From Terebella lapidaria (lineage: Eukaryota > Annelida > Polychaeta > Terebellida > Terebellidae): 64,000 nucleotides of DNA. The position numbers were made by a program, and so were the translations under genes. Position 1 is the stretch's first letter; every line of letters begins with the position of its first letter. The stretch is from NCBI GenBank assembly GCA_949152475.1, contig OX424559.1, forward strand, positions 15,717,809-15,781,808, read 5' to 3'. This document shows, one piece after another, positions 44,561 to 57,199 of this stretch. The notes under the pieces were generated by a model. The model was not told the origin of the DNA. It made no database searches and was given only the letters and a program-made list of their open reading frames with translations.

Positions 44561-46232
44561 TTCACTTGATTATTGTGTTCTAAATGGGCTAGTGCCGTGC
44601 ATCTGAGCCAAACGACTATTATCGGGACAGAATAATAACAGGCGTGCTGAACATTTCATCGGATATTCGTGCTGTGACTTGTCATGCCAAATGAAGGATA
44701 TTGTGAGCTGAACACTGGAGTTGTGCTTGAATACACAACGCTCTAGAACACTATATGTGCGATAGGCTTAATAGAGGCCTGAAGAACTCCTAATTTATCA
44801 CACTTAGTGCTAACTTTATCAAAATGTGGAATACGACAAAAAGTTGCGTTGGAATATGTTTTTCGGCTGATTCATATCATTAATTCCGTGGAGGAGTTGG
44901 TATTGTTATTAAGCAAATAAATTCGCAGTGAACAATTATTAATTATCACTCTCACTCTCAAAGGAGGAACCCGACTGTAAATAAAAAAAAGAACAGGAGG
45001 CACATCTCTTGTGGATAAACGACGACCTCCCAATGTGCGTTTGTGAAATAGCGATGGAGTTGCTATTTGAAATTAAAACATTTGGAATTATTTGATCATG
45101 TTAAAATGTTTGATAAGTTTTGATATTTTTGTTTCAGAAGAATCCCCCATATAACTTAATGTGTATTCGTTTTGCTGATTCCATTAGTCGTCTCCAAATT
45201 GTCCATGTGACAGCCATTTGATTTTCGAATGGGTCCGTTAAATATGTATTTTGCCCAAATCATGTCACTATTCGTTTTGAGCCTTTCCAGCAAAAAAAAA
45301 GTTTTTTTTTTCTCCCTTGGACTTCATTGGGATCATTGTATTCCAGACCTATTAAAACTTCATTTTGCAACACCCAGTACTCAGTTTAGCCTTCTCGACA
45401 TATTCATGATCACACATTAGTTTGAATCATTAGTTTGAATCATTTTCCGGTGAATTGCAATTCATTGATTCAACTACAGGCTGTGGCAGCCATCTTGAAA
45501 GGTTTTTTTTTACAATTCAAGAACGACGAAAAACCTGCGACCTGAAATCCTTGACCTCATACCTGGAATCAATTCATATGCTATTTAGAACATGAACTGT
45601 GCCGGTTGTTGTGTCTTTACCATCAAACGCACAAACATTGCATATTAGGGCCCCTGGTCCTAACTTGGGGATTTCATGGTTAGGATGAACGCATGTTCAC
45701 AACTGACTCATGATAAATTCATTATGGCATTGTTCTGTAATGGAACAGTTTGTAAACACAACATTATTACTATTGATTGCTCTTTTGTCCACAAAAAATG
45801 ACGCGAATTTGACAGGCACATTTTATTCGCTTCTCCTCAAAGCGCTCAATTCGAGAAGGCCTCCACATCTAAAAATTTAATCACTGGAGGAAATGTTCAT
45901 GCCTTAGTCACAAAATGCACAATCTCTTTTACTCATCTGCCAAACCAGTATTTTTTTCTTTCCCTAGGAAATCAGAGTTCATTCGATTCAAGTGAATGAA
46001 ATGCAGGAATAATGTGGGTCAGGACTGTGGGCGTAATTTGCTTTGTTCATTTTGACATGGTTGGCGCCCGAATGGAATTACATTTTTTTCTGTACAGCTG
46101 TTTATGAACGATTCTGATGATTGTCAACTACTGAATATTTAGTTGAATTTTCAGTAACGCAGTACAGTTATCTGTTCTCAAGTCAGAAAAGGAGGTAGTG
46201 GTTCTTCAAGAATTTAGAGCCAATCAGATATC
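44561..46232. other. non-coding, nothing recognised
   Basis: AT-rich sequence with A- and T-runs (for example 45292-45312). No supportable gene or repeat. Confidence 0.45.
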
Positions 46233-46235
46233 TAA

Positions 46236-48014
46236 GGGGCCGGTCATTATTTATCAGGTGGGGGGGGGGGTTAAAAACTGGGGGGGTCACACTTTCATTT
46301 TCAACATTATTGGGGGGTCATACTTTTATTTTCGATGGGACTGGGGGGGGGGGGGTCAGAGTTTGAAATTGAGTTATTTGGAGAAAATCTGAATAGTAAA
46401 ATAGTTAAATAATTAGGTGGAAACAATCCACTCAATATCAGTACATGAACTGATTGGTGTACGCGATGGAATTTCATAACATTTTCAGTAAAACCATAAT
46501 CTCACTGAAACCGGATCCCGCAGAGGACCATTCAGGAACACCAACATCTAGAGTTGCCGCAATCCGTGTGCATCAGGGCTCAAAATTTATACTATAGTAA
46601 TTTTATCCAGGAGTGAAAGGCTTTTCGCTCCTATTCAACAATTTCCAGGAGCCAATTGGCTTCTAGAAGCATATTTCAATATTACTTTAAAGATTTTCAT
46701 CAGCCAATTGGCTCGAGAGCTCTATTGCCTGGGAGCAAATCTGAAATGTTATGGGCCTATGCATTGCTAACTACAAGTGACAACTCTGAGCCCTGGTGTG
46801 CATTGATCAACGCTCATCACTCAGATTGAAACATTGTCACCAAGAATAAACTCTGGACCTAACGGAGCAGCACTACAGCTGAACACGGTGCCAGCAAGGA
46901 CGAACCCAGATCAGCAGGGTCCTGTCACAAACAAACCACGGATCAACCAGTCCATACCACCCTGAGCAACATATCATCCCTTACGATGAACCCGAACTAC
47001 ATGTAGCATGTCAGAACCACAGACTGGTTTTCCACTCGAAATTTTGTCAACACATGACCCCACTGAGGATATTCCCCGAAGACCTCAGGAATATCACAAA
47101 CCACCATGTAAAAGACATGGACCTTTCCACACAGAATGGCAAAATAGTCCTGGATCGCCCCGGATGACCTGGGTAGTGAATCTGACTCACATGATCTGGA
47201 TGGTGACAGAACATTATGAGCCCATCATAGAGCCAACACAGACCTGACTCAAGACTAGAAAAAAACAGTTCTGGATGGCCTGATTCACCAATTCTTCCCT
47301 GCTCATCAATGATATGTGGAAGAGCCCTGTAATTTTCGCGAGTTCACTATGGTGTCCAGTCAGTCCGTGAGGGTTTTCATACATTTTTTTCCATTCCATC
47401 AAAAATTTCGGAGTCAAGGAATCAACTGAATGATCTTTGACCTAGGTCTCGAGTGTTTCAAGTGGTCTCCGAAACGATGGCCTGTGTAGTGAAAAAGAAA
47501 ATGCTAGTATTCAGAGGAAAGTGATCCTGGATATGGATGTCGGGGGGGGGGGGGGAGTTGGGGGTGGAGTATATAGTATATAGCATATAGCCCATATATA
47601 GTATGCGTACAAGTAATAATTATTGTAATGGCATTCACACTTGAAGCGAAGGAGTGGTGGATACACGAAGAGCACAAATCATAATATTCACTGACCTTAT
47701 AGTATCATAAATTTGTGACAAAGGTCACAATTGTTTCAATAGAAATGTAAATAAAGCGTAAAAAGCATTCAAGTATCATATATATTATGATAATGGTGCG
47801 TTATAATTGTCATCAATTGTGAAGCATAACCTTATATTCATACATGGGGATTGGGGGGGGGGGGTCATACTTTTATTTTGGATCTTGGTGGGGGGGGGGG
47901 GGGGTAATAGATTGGTTTTCGATATCGGTGGGGGGGGGGTCAAACTTTGGAAACTCATTTCTTGGAAATACCATCCACCCTCCCCCCCCCATCCAGTAAA
48001 TAATGACCGGCCCC
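46236..48014. mobile_element. Harbinger-like TIR element with poly-G subterminal blocks
   Basis: The inverted ends GGGGCCGGTCATTATTTA (46236-46253 and 47997-48014) are flanked by TAA on both sides (46233-46235 and 48015-48017). A TWA target duplication and G-rich ends are PIF/Harbinger traits. Just inside each end lie repeated G8-G15 runs alternating with GTCATACTTTTATTTT-like phrases, pointing inward from both sides, so the inverted similarity extends about 150 bp. The interior encodes no recognisable transposase. Confidence 0.7.
47540..47600 (+). repeat. internal G-run and ATATAG repeats
   Basis: A G14 run near 47542 is followed by TATAGTATATAGCATATAG simple repeats, inside the Harbinger-like element. 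Confidence 0.6.
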
Positions 48015-48017
48015 TAA

Positions 48018-48680
48018 GACCTGCGGATGAATGACATCGCATGTTTTATTTACAGAGTATAAGTACTGAAATATCGATCACTCACCACGTAACATGATCA
48101 CTATATGTACATTAAATTACACACTTCATGGGCAGGTGATGGAAATGTTAACCTCGGCAGATTTACAAATAATCACGGTGATTCAGAATTTTTTTTACCG
48201 AAATGTCCTATGAAGTTATCGACATTTATTCACTGAACACATTACACACAGGCAGTTAAATATGATGTCAGACATCAATGTATATTTTCACAAGTTTAAA
48301 ATAATTTTACACTTCAAAAATGTATGCTATATGGGTGATTGACAATACAAATTCACACCGAGTAATATTCCAGAAAATCCTGACACATTGGTGATTTGTG
48401 GCATCATCTTGACAATATTTTCCGGGGGTACTCAGAAGTAACCTAAATGATTAGTTTTGATTCATACTATGTTTCAGTAAAACTAACCATTGGTATCAAC
48501 ATACATACTTAGGAAACACCATTAATTGAGCGGCATTTATCAATAATGACTTATCAATAAACATTGATAGGGTGAAGCCGTGTATCAGTCTGATGGGCAA
48601 TATGTTAAACAAGATAAAAAACGATGGACATATAGTCATCCAATCAGCATTAAACATGTAAAATTGTTTTTACCCTCGGC
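48018..48680. other. no recognised feature
   Basis: AT-rich spacer between two repeats; no gene is supported. Confidence 0.4.
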
Positions 48681-50060
48681 CGATGGGGGGGGGGGGGGGG
48701 CGGTATTGCATTTGGGTCTGTCTCCCTGTCTCCCTGTTTCCCTGTCTCCCTGACTCTCTGTCTGTCTGTCTGTCCGCGCGCATAACTCGAATTCGAATGG
48801 TCTCATCGACTTCAAACTTATGAAGATGAAGCGCTATGCTCGGCCCTGCTCAAGTTTTGTCGGAATCGAATAAAAACGGTTGCCATGGCAACGGAAAATG
48901 TGAAAATCACATAAATGGCTATAACTCAGGTTCTACTTGATATTAATGTTTCCAATTATTTTTGTATTTTTCTCTGGCCAATTCGGGATCGTATGGTGTA
49001 CAACCGATGGTCGTACAACTAAAATTCTCCATTATCGTCCGGTGTCGAAAAATTGAGGCTTCACGATTTCGGTTATTTTTTTGCCAGCGACTTTTTAGGG
49101 CAAATGTCTGCGCTGATAACTCAAAGACGAACGGTTCTATCGTTCTGAAATTTATAGGACTGGAGCGCTATGATAATGGCTCAATCTCTGGTAAATTTTG
49201 TCAAAATCAAAAATAAACGGTTGCCATGGCAACGGAAAAAGGGAAAATCTCATAATTGCCTAAAACTCCGATTCTACTTGATATTAATTTTTCCACCTAT
49301 TTTCGTATTTTTCTTTGGCCCATTGCGGATCGTATGGTGTACAGCCGATGGTCGTACGACTAAAGTTCTCCATTATTACCCGATGTCGAAAAATTAGGGG
49401 TCACAATTTTACGACTTTTGAGTGTTCTGAGACTCAAGGCCATATATTGTGAAGCTAGTTTTCAATCGTTTCAACCCATTTTCGTTCAGGAGATGTGCCT
49501 GGATGATAGAAACAATACTTTGACATTCTACAGCCCTATATTGAACGACAAGGTCAAGGTCAAGGTCAGATAAAAGATAAAAATCGAAAAGTTGCAAAAA
49601 CTTATATTAGTGATTAATTTTCCTTATTGATTTTGTTTTTTTCAGTGCTCAATTCCCATCATTTGCTGTATGACCGATGGTCGTATGATAAAAATTCCCT
49701 ATTATCGCCCAAGGTAGAAAGTCTAAGGGTCATCATCCAAAATCACTGATTCGTAGTATTTCGAGGTTTGGTAATTCCCAAACCATTGACGATATTCAAG
49801 AGACTGTTGAATTAAAGTATGCAGTATAAAGTTGTGATAGCTGGCGAAGTTTCGGTTGTCAGTATCAAGAATCCAGGTCGTGGTCGACAGGTCGAGAATA
49901 TGTTGAAGATAGAAAAAAGAACTCACCTTTGATTAGTGATTATTTCTCCCATGATTTTTTTTATTTTTTTATGGCCAATTTCCAACCATGACCAATGATA
50001 GTACGATCTAAAATCCCCGATTATTGTCCGGTAGAAAATGTAAGGGTCCTCAACGATATA
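48681..50060 (+). repeat. long-period (about 350-bp) tandem repeat element
   Basis: It starts with a G-run and CTCCCTGTCTCCCTG/CTGTCTGTC simple repeats. Four diverging units follow, near 48890-49070, 49240-49410, 49600-49740 and 49930-50050. Each contains GTTGCCATGGCAACGGAAAA (the first two), a TTGATATTAATTTTTCCAC-like run, GGCCAATT..GGATCGTATGGTGTA, CCGATGGTCGTACGACTAAA and CCATTATCGCCC..GTCGAAAA. It is non-coding and its family is unknown to me. Confidence 0.7.
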
Positions 50061-50630
50061 TTTTTAGTAAAACAAAATCTGGAAGGGCGAGGGTCTGCAA
50101 TTTCTGATTGTCTCGTTTGTGAAAGGCTTATGCGCCATGCAGAGTGGGATGAAAGAATTTATTATTATTTTATATTCATTTGTATTATGTAATGTCAAAT
50201 GCACGAACAATGCCGCAATTCTGTATTCTGGATTTCAGTTTCCTCCGGTCCCACAGCCGAACACGATGTATATAATACAATAATTCGTAAATTCCAGTAT
50301 ATGCCTACATGCCCCTCTCGTGACTCAGCTGATGTCATGAATCTACATGGTTGACATTTAATATGGAACATATCGGTTGGGTGGGTAAACTGATGAAATA
50401 TTATCTCATAGATTCAAATTGATAAGCACCATGAAGTTGCCACGGGAGTGCACATGGGGTGACGAAATAACTGACCGCTGCAATATGGGGTGATTTTTGT
50501 TCTGCTATAAATTATGTGGGCTGCTCAAATTCATGTGCATATCCCAGGATCTACCTGACTTGGAGCTACGAAATTTTAAACACAGATTCCTGAAGTACTG
50601 GTGCGTCAATTAAAGCGCAATAATCGTTTT
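50061..50630. other. no recognised feature
   Basis: Unique-looking AT-rich DNA before the first of three GTTACCGGAC-family elements. Confidence 0.4.
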
Positions 50631-50633
50631 TAG

Positions 50634-52455
50634 GTTACCGTACATATGGTCCGATAACCTATTGCCATGGCGTTGCGTCCGTCGTCCGTCGTCCGGCGTT
50701 AGTCCGTCAACAACTTTATCTTTAAAGTTTACGATCGTTTTTTTTCTCAAATTTTGCACAAAATGCTTAAAAATATTTCGAGAGGGAGGTATTTTTTAGT
50801 TTTTTGATTTTCGCATTTTTTTTCAAAATGGCGGCCGTTTTCGTCGAAAAAGTGCCAATTTTGGACTTTGGCGGCCATTTTCTCAAAAACTGTCTGACAA
50901 GCTTTTTGTTTCAAAAGATTCCTCTCATACACCCCTGTGACGTATATAAGTTTCATTGGCCTTGAATCGCCGGTCTGCGTGTGGCAGCCATTTTGATTTT
51001 TTCGACAGGTCCCAAATGGGACTTTCCCATGTTAAATTATCCTATGCTTTATAATGGGAAACATTTTTCCTGATATCTCACTTAATATTGAGATTAGAGA
51101 TGAGAGATTGGACATATAGGAAGATTGGACATATAGGAAGTGAAATATGCCGAATATTCCCGTGACCTTGAATTTGACCTTTGATCTGTTTTTCAAGGTC
51201 AAAGCACAAAATGGTTAATATCGCGCTTATTATCAACTTTACAGCTCATTAATCAATTGTGGACATATAGGAAGTCATACATGCTGAATATTTTCATGAC
51301 CTTGAATTTGACCTTTGACCTCATTTTCAAGGTCAGAGCACAAAAAGGCTTATATCTCGCTTATTATCAACCTTACAGCTTAGGAATCAATTGTGGACAT
51401 ATAGGAAATGATGTATTCTGAATGTTGTCATGACCTTGAATTTGACCTTTGACCTCATTTTCAAGGTCAGAGCACGAAATGGTTAATATCTCGCTTATTA
51501 TCGACTTTACAGCTTAGGAATCAATTGTGAACATATAGGAAATGATATATGCTGAATATTCTCGTGATCTTGAATATGACCTTTCACCTCATTTTCAAGG
51601 TCAGAGAACGTAATTGCTAATATCTCGCTTTTTATCGACTTTACAGCTTAGCAATCAATTGTGAACATATAGAAAATATATTCTGAACATCGTCATGACC
51701 TTGAACTTGACCTTTGACCTAATTTTCAAGGTCACAGGACAAAATGGCTAATATCTTGCTTATTATCGGCTTTACAGCTTAGGAACCAATTGTGAACATA
51801 CTGGAAATGACATATGCTGAATGTTCTGATGACTTTGAATTTGACCTTTGACCTCATTTTCAAGGTCAAAGAACAAAATGGCTAATATCTCGCTTATTAT
51901 CGACTTTACAGCTTAGGAGTCCATAGTGAACATATAGGAAATGATGTATGCTGAATATTTTGGTGACCGAGAATTTGACCTTTGATCCCATTTTCCAGGT
52001 CAGAGAACGAAATGGCTAATATCCCGCTTTTTATCGACTTTACAGCTTAGCAATCAATTGTGAACATATAGAGAATGATATATTCTGAACATTGTCATGA
52101 CCTTGAACTTAACCTTTGACCTCATTTTCAAGGTCACAGGACAAAATGGCTAATATCTCACTTATTATCGACTTCACAGCTTAGGAATCAATTATTAACA
52201 TATAGAAAATGATATATGCTGAATATTGCTATGACCTTGAATTCAACCTTTGATCTCATTTTCAAGGTCATAGGACATAATCGCTAATATCTCGCTTATG
52301 ATCGATTTTACAGCTTAGGAATCAATTGTGGACATACTAGAAATGACATATGCCGAATATTATCGTGTCCTTGAATTGACCAATGACCTTATTTTCAATG
52401 TCACTGGACAAAATACTAAAATATTTATTGTCCGGTAACCTTTTCTTTAGGTTAC
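50634..52455 (-). mobile_element. GTTACCGGAC-family element, copy 3
   Basis: Minus orientation. It begins AGGTTACCGTACATATGG then CCGATAACCTATTGCCATGG and ends TTGTCCGGTAACC. It carries the GGCGGCCGTTTTCG core, CCCAAATGGGACTTTCCCAT and a 134-bp array (51140-52410) of about nine units with TGACCTTGAATTTGACC, TTTGACCTCATTTTCAAGG and TCGCTTATTATCGACTTTAC segments. The order mirrors copy 1 inverted. Confidence 0.78.
51140..52410 (-). repeat. 134-bp AGGTCA-rich array, second large copy
   Basis: About nine units. TGACCTTTGACCT (a DR1 read on the other strand) and TCAAGGTCA or its complement recur in most units at conserved positions, as in 22105-23165. Some units have lost one half-site. Confidence 0.82.
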
Positions 52456-52560
52456 CAATTTTTTTTTAGGTTACCAAACCTCTGGTCCGATAACCTATTG
52501 CCGTGACGTTGCGTCCCTCGTCCGTTGTCCGTCGTCGTCGTCCGTCGTCGTCGTCGTCCA
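52440..52560 (-). repeat. nested element ends and GTCGTC repeats
   Basis: Several partial AGGTTACC...GGTCCGATAACC termini are stacked within about 100 bp, together with (CGTCGT)n. They are junction debris between two family copies. Confidence 0.6.
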
Positions 52561-52561
52561 C

Positions 52562-54613
52562 ATTTTTAGGTTACCGGACCTATGGTCCGATAACCTATTG
52601 CCGTCGCGTTGCGTCCGTCGTCCGTCCGTCCATCCCTCCGTCCACATTTTTATCTTTAAAGTGTACGGTCTGATTTTTCTGAAAATTTGGGAAAAGACAC
52701 CTTAAAATATTTCAAAAAGGAGGTATTTTTTAGTTTTTCGTTTTTTTATAATTTTTCTCAAAATGGCGGCCAATTTTGTCGAAAAATGTTCAATTTTGAA
52801 CTTTGGCGGTCATTTTCTCAAAAACTGTCTGATCAGTTTTGAGATTTTTGTGTCAAATGATTCTCCTTATGTACCTCTATGATGTGTATAAGTTTGGTTG
52901 CCCTTGGATCGCCGATCTCCATGTGGCGGCAATTTTGAAATTTTGACGAGTCGGAGAAAAATTTTTTTTTGCCCCAAATCGCATTACTATCCATTTTGGG
53001 TCATTTCTAGGCAAACAAATTTTTTCACCCTTTGAAAACAATTTTGGGCTTAGAAAATTTTCGGCACTTTTTTCCTTCATAATGGGAGCTGCCAGGACTG
53101 TACTCCTATAACGCTAGAAGATAGAGCTTAGAAATTGGCACTTTCAAATGGGAAGTCATATATGGCGACTTGTTTGGTGACCTTGAATTTGACCTTGGAT
53201 GACTTTGAAAGGTGAAAACAGCCATTTTGGGAGTGCCCAAATTTGCACCTTGTCTGTCTTTAATCGAAAACTGTCTGATCACTTTTGAGATTTTTATTTC
53301 AAAACATAGTAATTGGGGTTGTGTCTAAAGATGTATATAGTGTATAAAGTGCCTTGAATTGCTCAAAAGGCTCGAAATCTAGGCTGAATAGGCCCAAATT
53401 AAATTTTTTGCCGTTTTCCTTCAAATTTATCTCATCAGTTTTGAGATTTTAGTTATAAAACATGCTGATTGTGGTCCATGACATTGTGTATAAAGATGGA
53501 GTGCTTTGAATTGCTTAAAAGGCCCCTTGAGTGTGTAACTTGGCCTCTACAGCCATAATATGTTTGTAGGTATAGCTGGAATTGGAAGTCATACATGCCA
53601 GTTCTTTTGATGGCCTTGAACTTGACCTCAGATGACATTGAGTGTTATATCTCAGTGTCACGTCCAACAAGAAATGTGTAAATTTCGTCTATAGACTAAA
53701 GACTTTTAGATAGACCTTGTATTTGTATTGTGAACATACATGAATACAAGATTATATTATCATAATGTTGGACATTCAATATCTGTCCAATGAGGTATCA
53801 ATTATCAATCAAGATTAATTATTGCTTAAACTAAATATCTATATGATTATTATGTTGTGTTAAGTAGTATATCTTTATTCTATGTCACAATTTGTATTAT
53901 TGTGAACATGGTGAGTTATAACTGTTTTAAACTTGTTTCAACTTTTCTAAATTTTGAGGTGATCCCTTGTTCAGTAATTCCTTTGTCTGCTATTTCAGAT
54001 TTTCATGGTTTTGGACATTTCCCCTAAATCTCTATCCTCTGTCCTGGTTGCCATAGCAACACTTTCTGGATCACCTCATTTGGGACCATAGTCCCACCCA
54101 CAAACGCCAGTTTGGATCTGTTCTACTCTGTGATTGGTTTGACCATATAGCACGTAAGATCAGACCAGGCTTGGCGTCTTTTTCAAAATTCAAAATTCTT
54201 TAGTTTGGTTCTGAGTGGTCAGAGGTGTCGCACCTAATTTCATGTCGGCCCCGGCAAGTTATCCCTAATAAAGGAATCTTAAAACTAATAGCGGACAGTC
54301 AGTAAGATGGTAAAGAGATCGAATCATCGATGTCACCCAGGCGAATTCGAAGTTTGTGTCATTTGTGATCATTGACAACAGTACTGTAACAGCTGGATTA
54401 CACAATAAATTTGGAATCAACACTCAGTGTCGTTCTTCAACACCTCCAATCTGACACCCCGAATACCACACTACGATAATATGCTGCACACTTAATTGTG
54501 ACATTGAAGTTCACGAAGATGATCTTGATTGGTTAATCTGAACGTCATATTTCACCTGACGTGTTTCAACTAAAATTGTCCGGTAATCTATCTTAGCCCT
54601 TGGGCTAATTTTA
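52562..54613 (-). mobile_element. GTTACCGGAC-family element, copy 4 (different core)
   Basis: It starts AGGTTACCGGACCTATGG and ends TTGTCCGGTAATC then TTAGCCCTTGGGCTAA. The first part matches copy 3. The core differs: TTTGGGTCATTTCTAGGC, GGAGCTGCCAGGACTGTACTC, and GTGACCTTGAATTTGACC with GTCATATATGGCGAC. It is interrupted by the insertion at 53745-54478. It shares its core with copy 5. Confidence 0.68.
53745..54478 (+). mobile_element. insertion in copy 4, possibly a solo LTR
   Basis: Copy 5 runs from TTTGTATTATGAACATA to CATATGCAGCATAC with only a short spacer. Here about 730 bp separates the matching phrases. The insert has a GC-richer second half with TCCCTAATAAAGG and ACACAATAAATTTGG before its end, as in LTR R/U5 regions. 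The boundaries and family are uncertain. Confidence 0.35.
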
Positions 54614-55777
54614 AGGTTGCTGGACCTTTGGTCCGATAACCTATTGCCGTGGCGTTGTGTCCGTCGTCCATCCGTCGTCCGTCCACATTTTCACCTTTAA
54701 AGTTTACAGGCAGATTTTTCTGAAATTTTGCACAAAATGCCTAAATTTTTTTCAAGAGGGACCTTTTTTATATTTTTTTTATTTTCGCATTTCTCTCAAA
54801 ATGGCGGCCATTTTTGACGAAAAATGGCCTATTTTGGAATTTGGCGGCCATTTTCTCAAAAACTGTCTGATCAGATTTGAAATTTTGTTTTCAAAAGATT
54901 CCCCTTATGTACCTTTATGATATGTATAAGTTTTGTTGCCCTTGAATCGCCGGTCTCCGTGTGGCGGCCATTCTGAATTTTTGACTGGTCTACGAAAAAA
55001 AATTTGTTTGCCCCAAAAGTCGTTACTATCCATTTTGGGTCATTTCTAAGCCAAAAAAAACTTTCACCCTTTGAAAAAAAATTTGGACTTATTCCCTTCA
55101 TAATAGGAGCTGCAAGGACTGTACTCATAGAATGCTTGAAGATAAAGCTTAGATATTGGCACTTTCAACTAGGAAGTCGTATGTGGCGATTAGGCAGATG
55201 ACCTTGAATTTGACCTTTGATGACCTTGAAAGGTCAAAACAGCCATTTTCGGGTAAAAAAATGCCCAAATTTACCTATACAGATGAAATGCAAGTAGATA
55301 GAACTTCGGTTTGTATTATGAACATATAGGAAGTCATATATGGAGCAACGAATGATGACCTTGATCTTGACCTTGGATGACCTTGAGTGCTAAATATCTG
55401 ACTTGAAATCTGTAAAGTGGCCTCTGAAGCTTAAACTGTTGCACATACAGGTTAGGATTGTGTATAAGCCTATAAAAAGTCATGTATATGGCACACCTTT
55501 CGGTGACCTTGAACTTGACCTCAAACGAACTTGAAGGGCAAATCTCAAAAATCTTAAATTGGCCTCTACAAATAAAAATACTTGTTGATAAATCTTATAT
55601 GTTTGTATTATGAACATATGGGAAGTCATATGCAGCATACCTAATGGAGACATTGAAATTCACAAAGATGATCTTGACTGGTATATCTCAAAGTCATAAT
55701 ATGTCACTTACAATGCTTAAAACCAAAATTGTCCGGTAACCTATCATAGCCATTGGGCTAATTTTTGGTTTTCCAGT
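54614..55777 (-). mobile_element. GTTACCGGAC-family element, copy 5
   Basis: It starts AAGGTTGCTGGACCTTTGG then CCGATAACC and ends TTGTCCGGTAACC then TAGCCATTGGGCTAA. It has the same core as copy 4, with GACCTTGAATTTGACCTTTG, GATGACCTTGAAAGGTCA and CCTCAAACGAACTTGAAGGG. It lies directly against copy 4 in the same orientation. Confidence 0.72.
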
Positions 55778-56155
55778 TGAAAGTGATCAATAGCTGTTTT
55801 CAGAGCAGCTGTACAGAGCAAAAGTTCCAATGCGCACACGAATTTGTCTAAGCTTGACATTGAAAATCAGATTTTAAAAATAGTTTTGCACGGCACGGTT
55901 CCCATGCAGTGATGCAAAATTAACAAAAATAGCTGAAAATATAGAAAAATACGCAGCCCTATCACTTGAAACTCGTATGTGTATGGTATATTATTGTGGT
56001 GGAACCCCAAATATTCAGTTTGATTCTTTTGTGTTGCAAATAACGAAAATATAGGGAAATGCATGTCTTTGTTTACGTTAGCGCAGATGTGAACAATTCG
56101 TTCACATCGTGCCTTTTTCCGGTATGTTCAAACTCCACTGCAGGGTCATGCGGAC
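55778..56155. other. no recognised feature
   Basis: AT-rich spacer before the solo LTR; nothing supportable. Confidence 0.4.
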
Positions 56156-56566
56156 GTATTGTAACGGATTTGGGGTGTTCCCAATCGTTCCCCAAGGTAT
56201 TTCATACATTATTTCGTGATAATACGGTTGAATAACAATTCATTAAAATGTATATGTGTATAACAGTTCATACGGTTTCATATTGGTGGTATTAGAGAGG
56301 TGTTCCGGCTTAGAACTCAGAATAATTTTAAGACGGTTGAGACGGAAACGCCGGACACCCTCACGGTTGAGCTGGAGACCCCGGAATACAAAAACTTCAA
56401 ACTACGTAATTTCCGAAGGTCATGTGATCAGCATCATTTTTGGTTTAAAAGGTGACGTGGCAGCCACTGATTGGTTCTAACATGTTTGTGGAAATTCCGA
56501 GAAGTCAGTGTTTTGTCAGTCTATGACGTCACAATCGGTTGGTCACGTGACACCGGGTCTAAGGTC

Positions 56567-56573
56567 TATAAAA
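56567..56573 (+). promoter_or_regulatory. TATA box of the solo LTR
   Basis: TATAAAA in a GC-rich setting; transcription would start about 25-30 bp downstream near 56600. Confidence 0.5.
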
Positions 56574-56899
56574 GCCCTCGCTCCGGCGAGGATCACTGGA
56601 GTTGGTATCCTAACGTCGACCTGTTCAGACCCTTCTCCCAGAGCAGAGTATTCCCAGATCTCAGGCTTAGGTCATGCAGATGATTACAATTTATGTCTTC
56701 CGACGGTACACTTAGAAAGTGAACTTTAGAACATCATCCGGATTATTTTTCCGTGTTCCTGAAGAAATTTGAAGAATGATAAAAGTAATGGTAACCGGTA
56801 AAGAAAGAAATTCGGAGAAAAGATATACAAGTTAGCAGTCGGTTAAGATAAAGCTGATAACGTCTGAGGGTGATCCAGAACCCAGATCATCCGAGAAGA

Positions 56900-57005
56900 A
56901 GACGGAGACGAAATCAACGGAGCAGTTGAAGAGACGGAATCAATGGAGCAGTTGCAGAGACGGTACCTGACGGAGCAGTTGCAGAGACGGAAGCGGAAAC
57001 GCAAC
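56900..57005 (+). repeat. GAGCAGTTGCAGAGACGG repeats in the solo LTR
   Basis: About four imperfect units with a 30-36 bp period, each with a CGGAGCAGTTG(A/C)AGAGACGG core. Confidence 0.65.
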
Positions 57006-57199
57006 CTGAATCTAAATTTCAGGTGCAGTTGCAGATTACAGTCGGAAACGGTTGGAGGACCATTCCAGACCACACTACCAACCCTCAGAGACTTCTAGCC
57101 ATATTAACCGTGTAGCAAGTAGTCCCGAATTTTCCGTCAACTCCGGTTGACCCCCAGATCCGTTACAGTATTTTGGGGGTTGTATTGGTGCTACATCAT

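Larger units (their letters stand above)
56160..57167 (+). mobile_element. solo LTR, Ty3-like, about 1.0 kb
   Basis: It begins TGTAACGGATTTGGGG and ends with the near-inverse CCCCAGATCCGTTACA, flanked by a 4-bp duplication GTAT (56156-56159 and 57168-57171). A TATAAAA box lies at 56567-56573, downstream of a GTCACGTGAC palindrome, and fits an LTR promoter. The 3' part is purine-rich with repeated GAGCAGTTGCAGAGACGG units. No coding region is attached. Confidence 0.72.
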
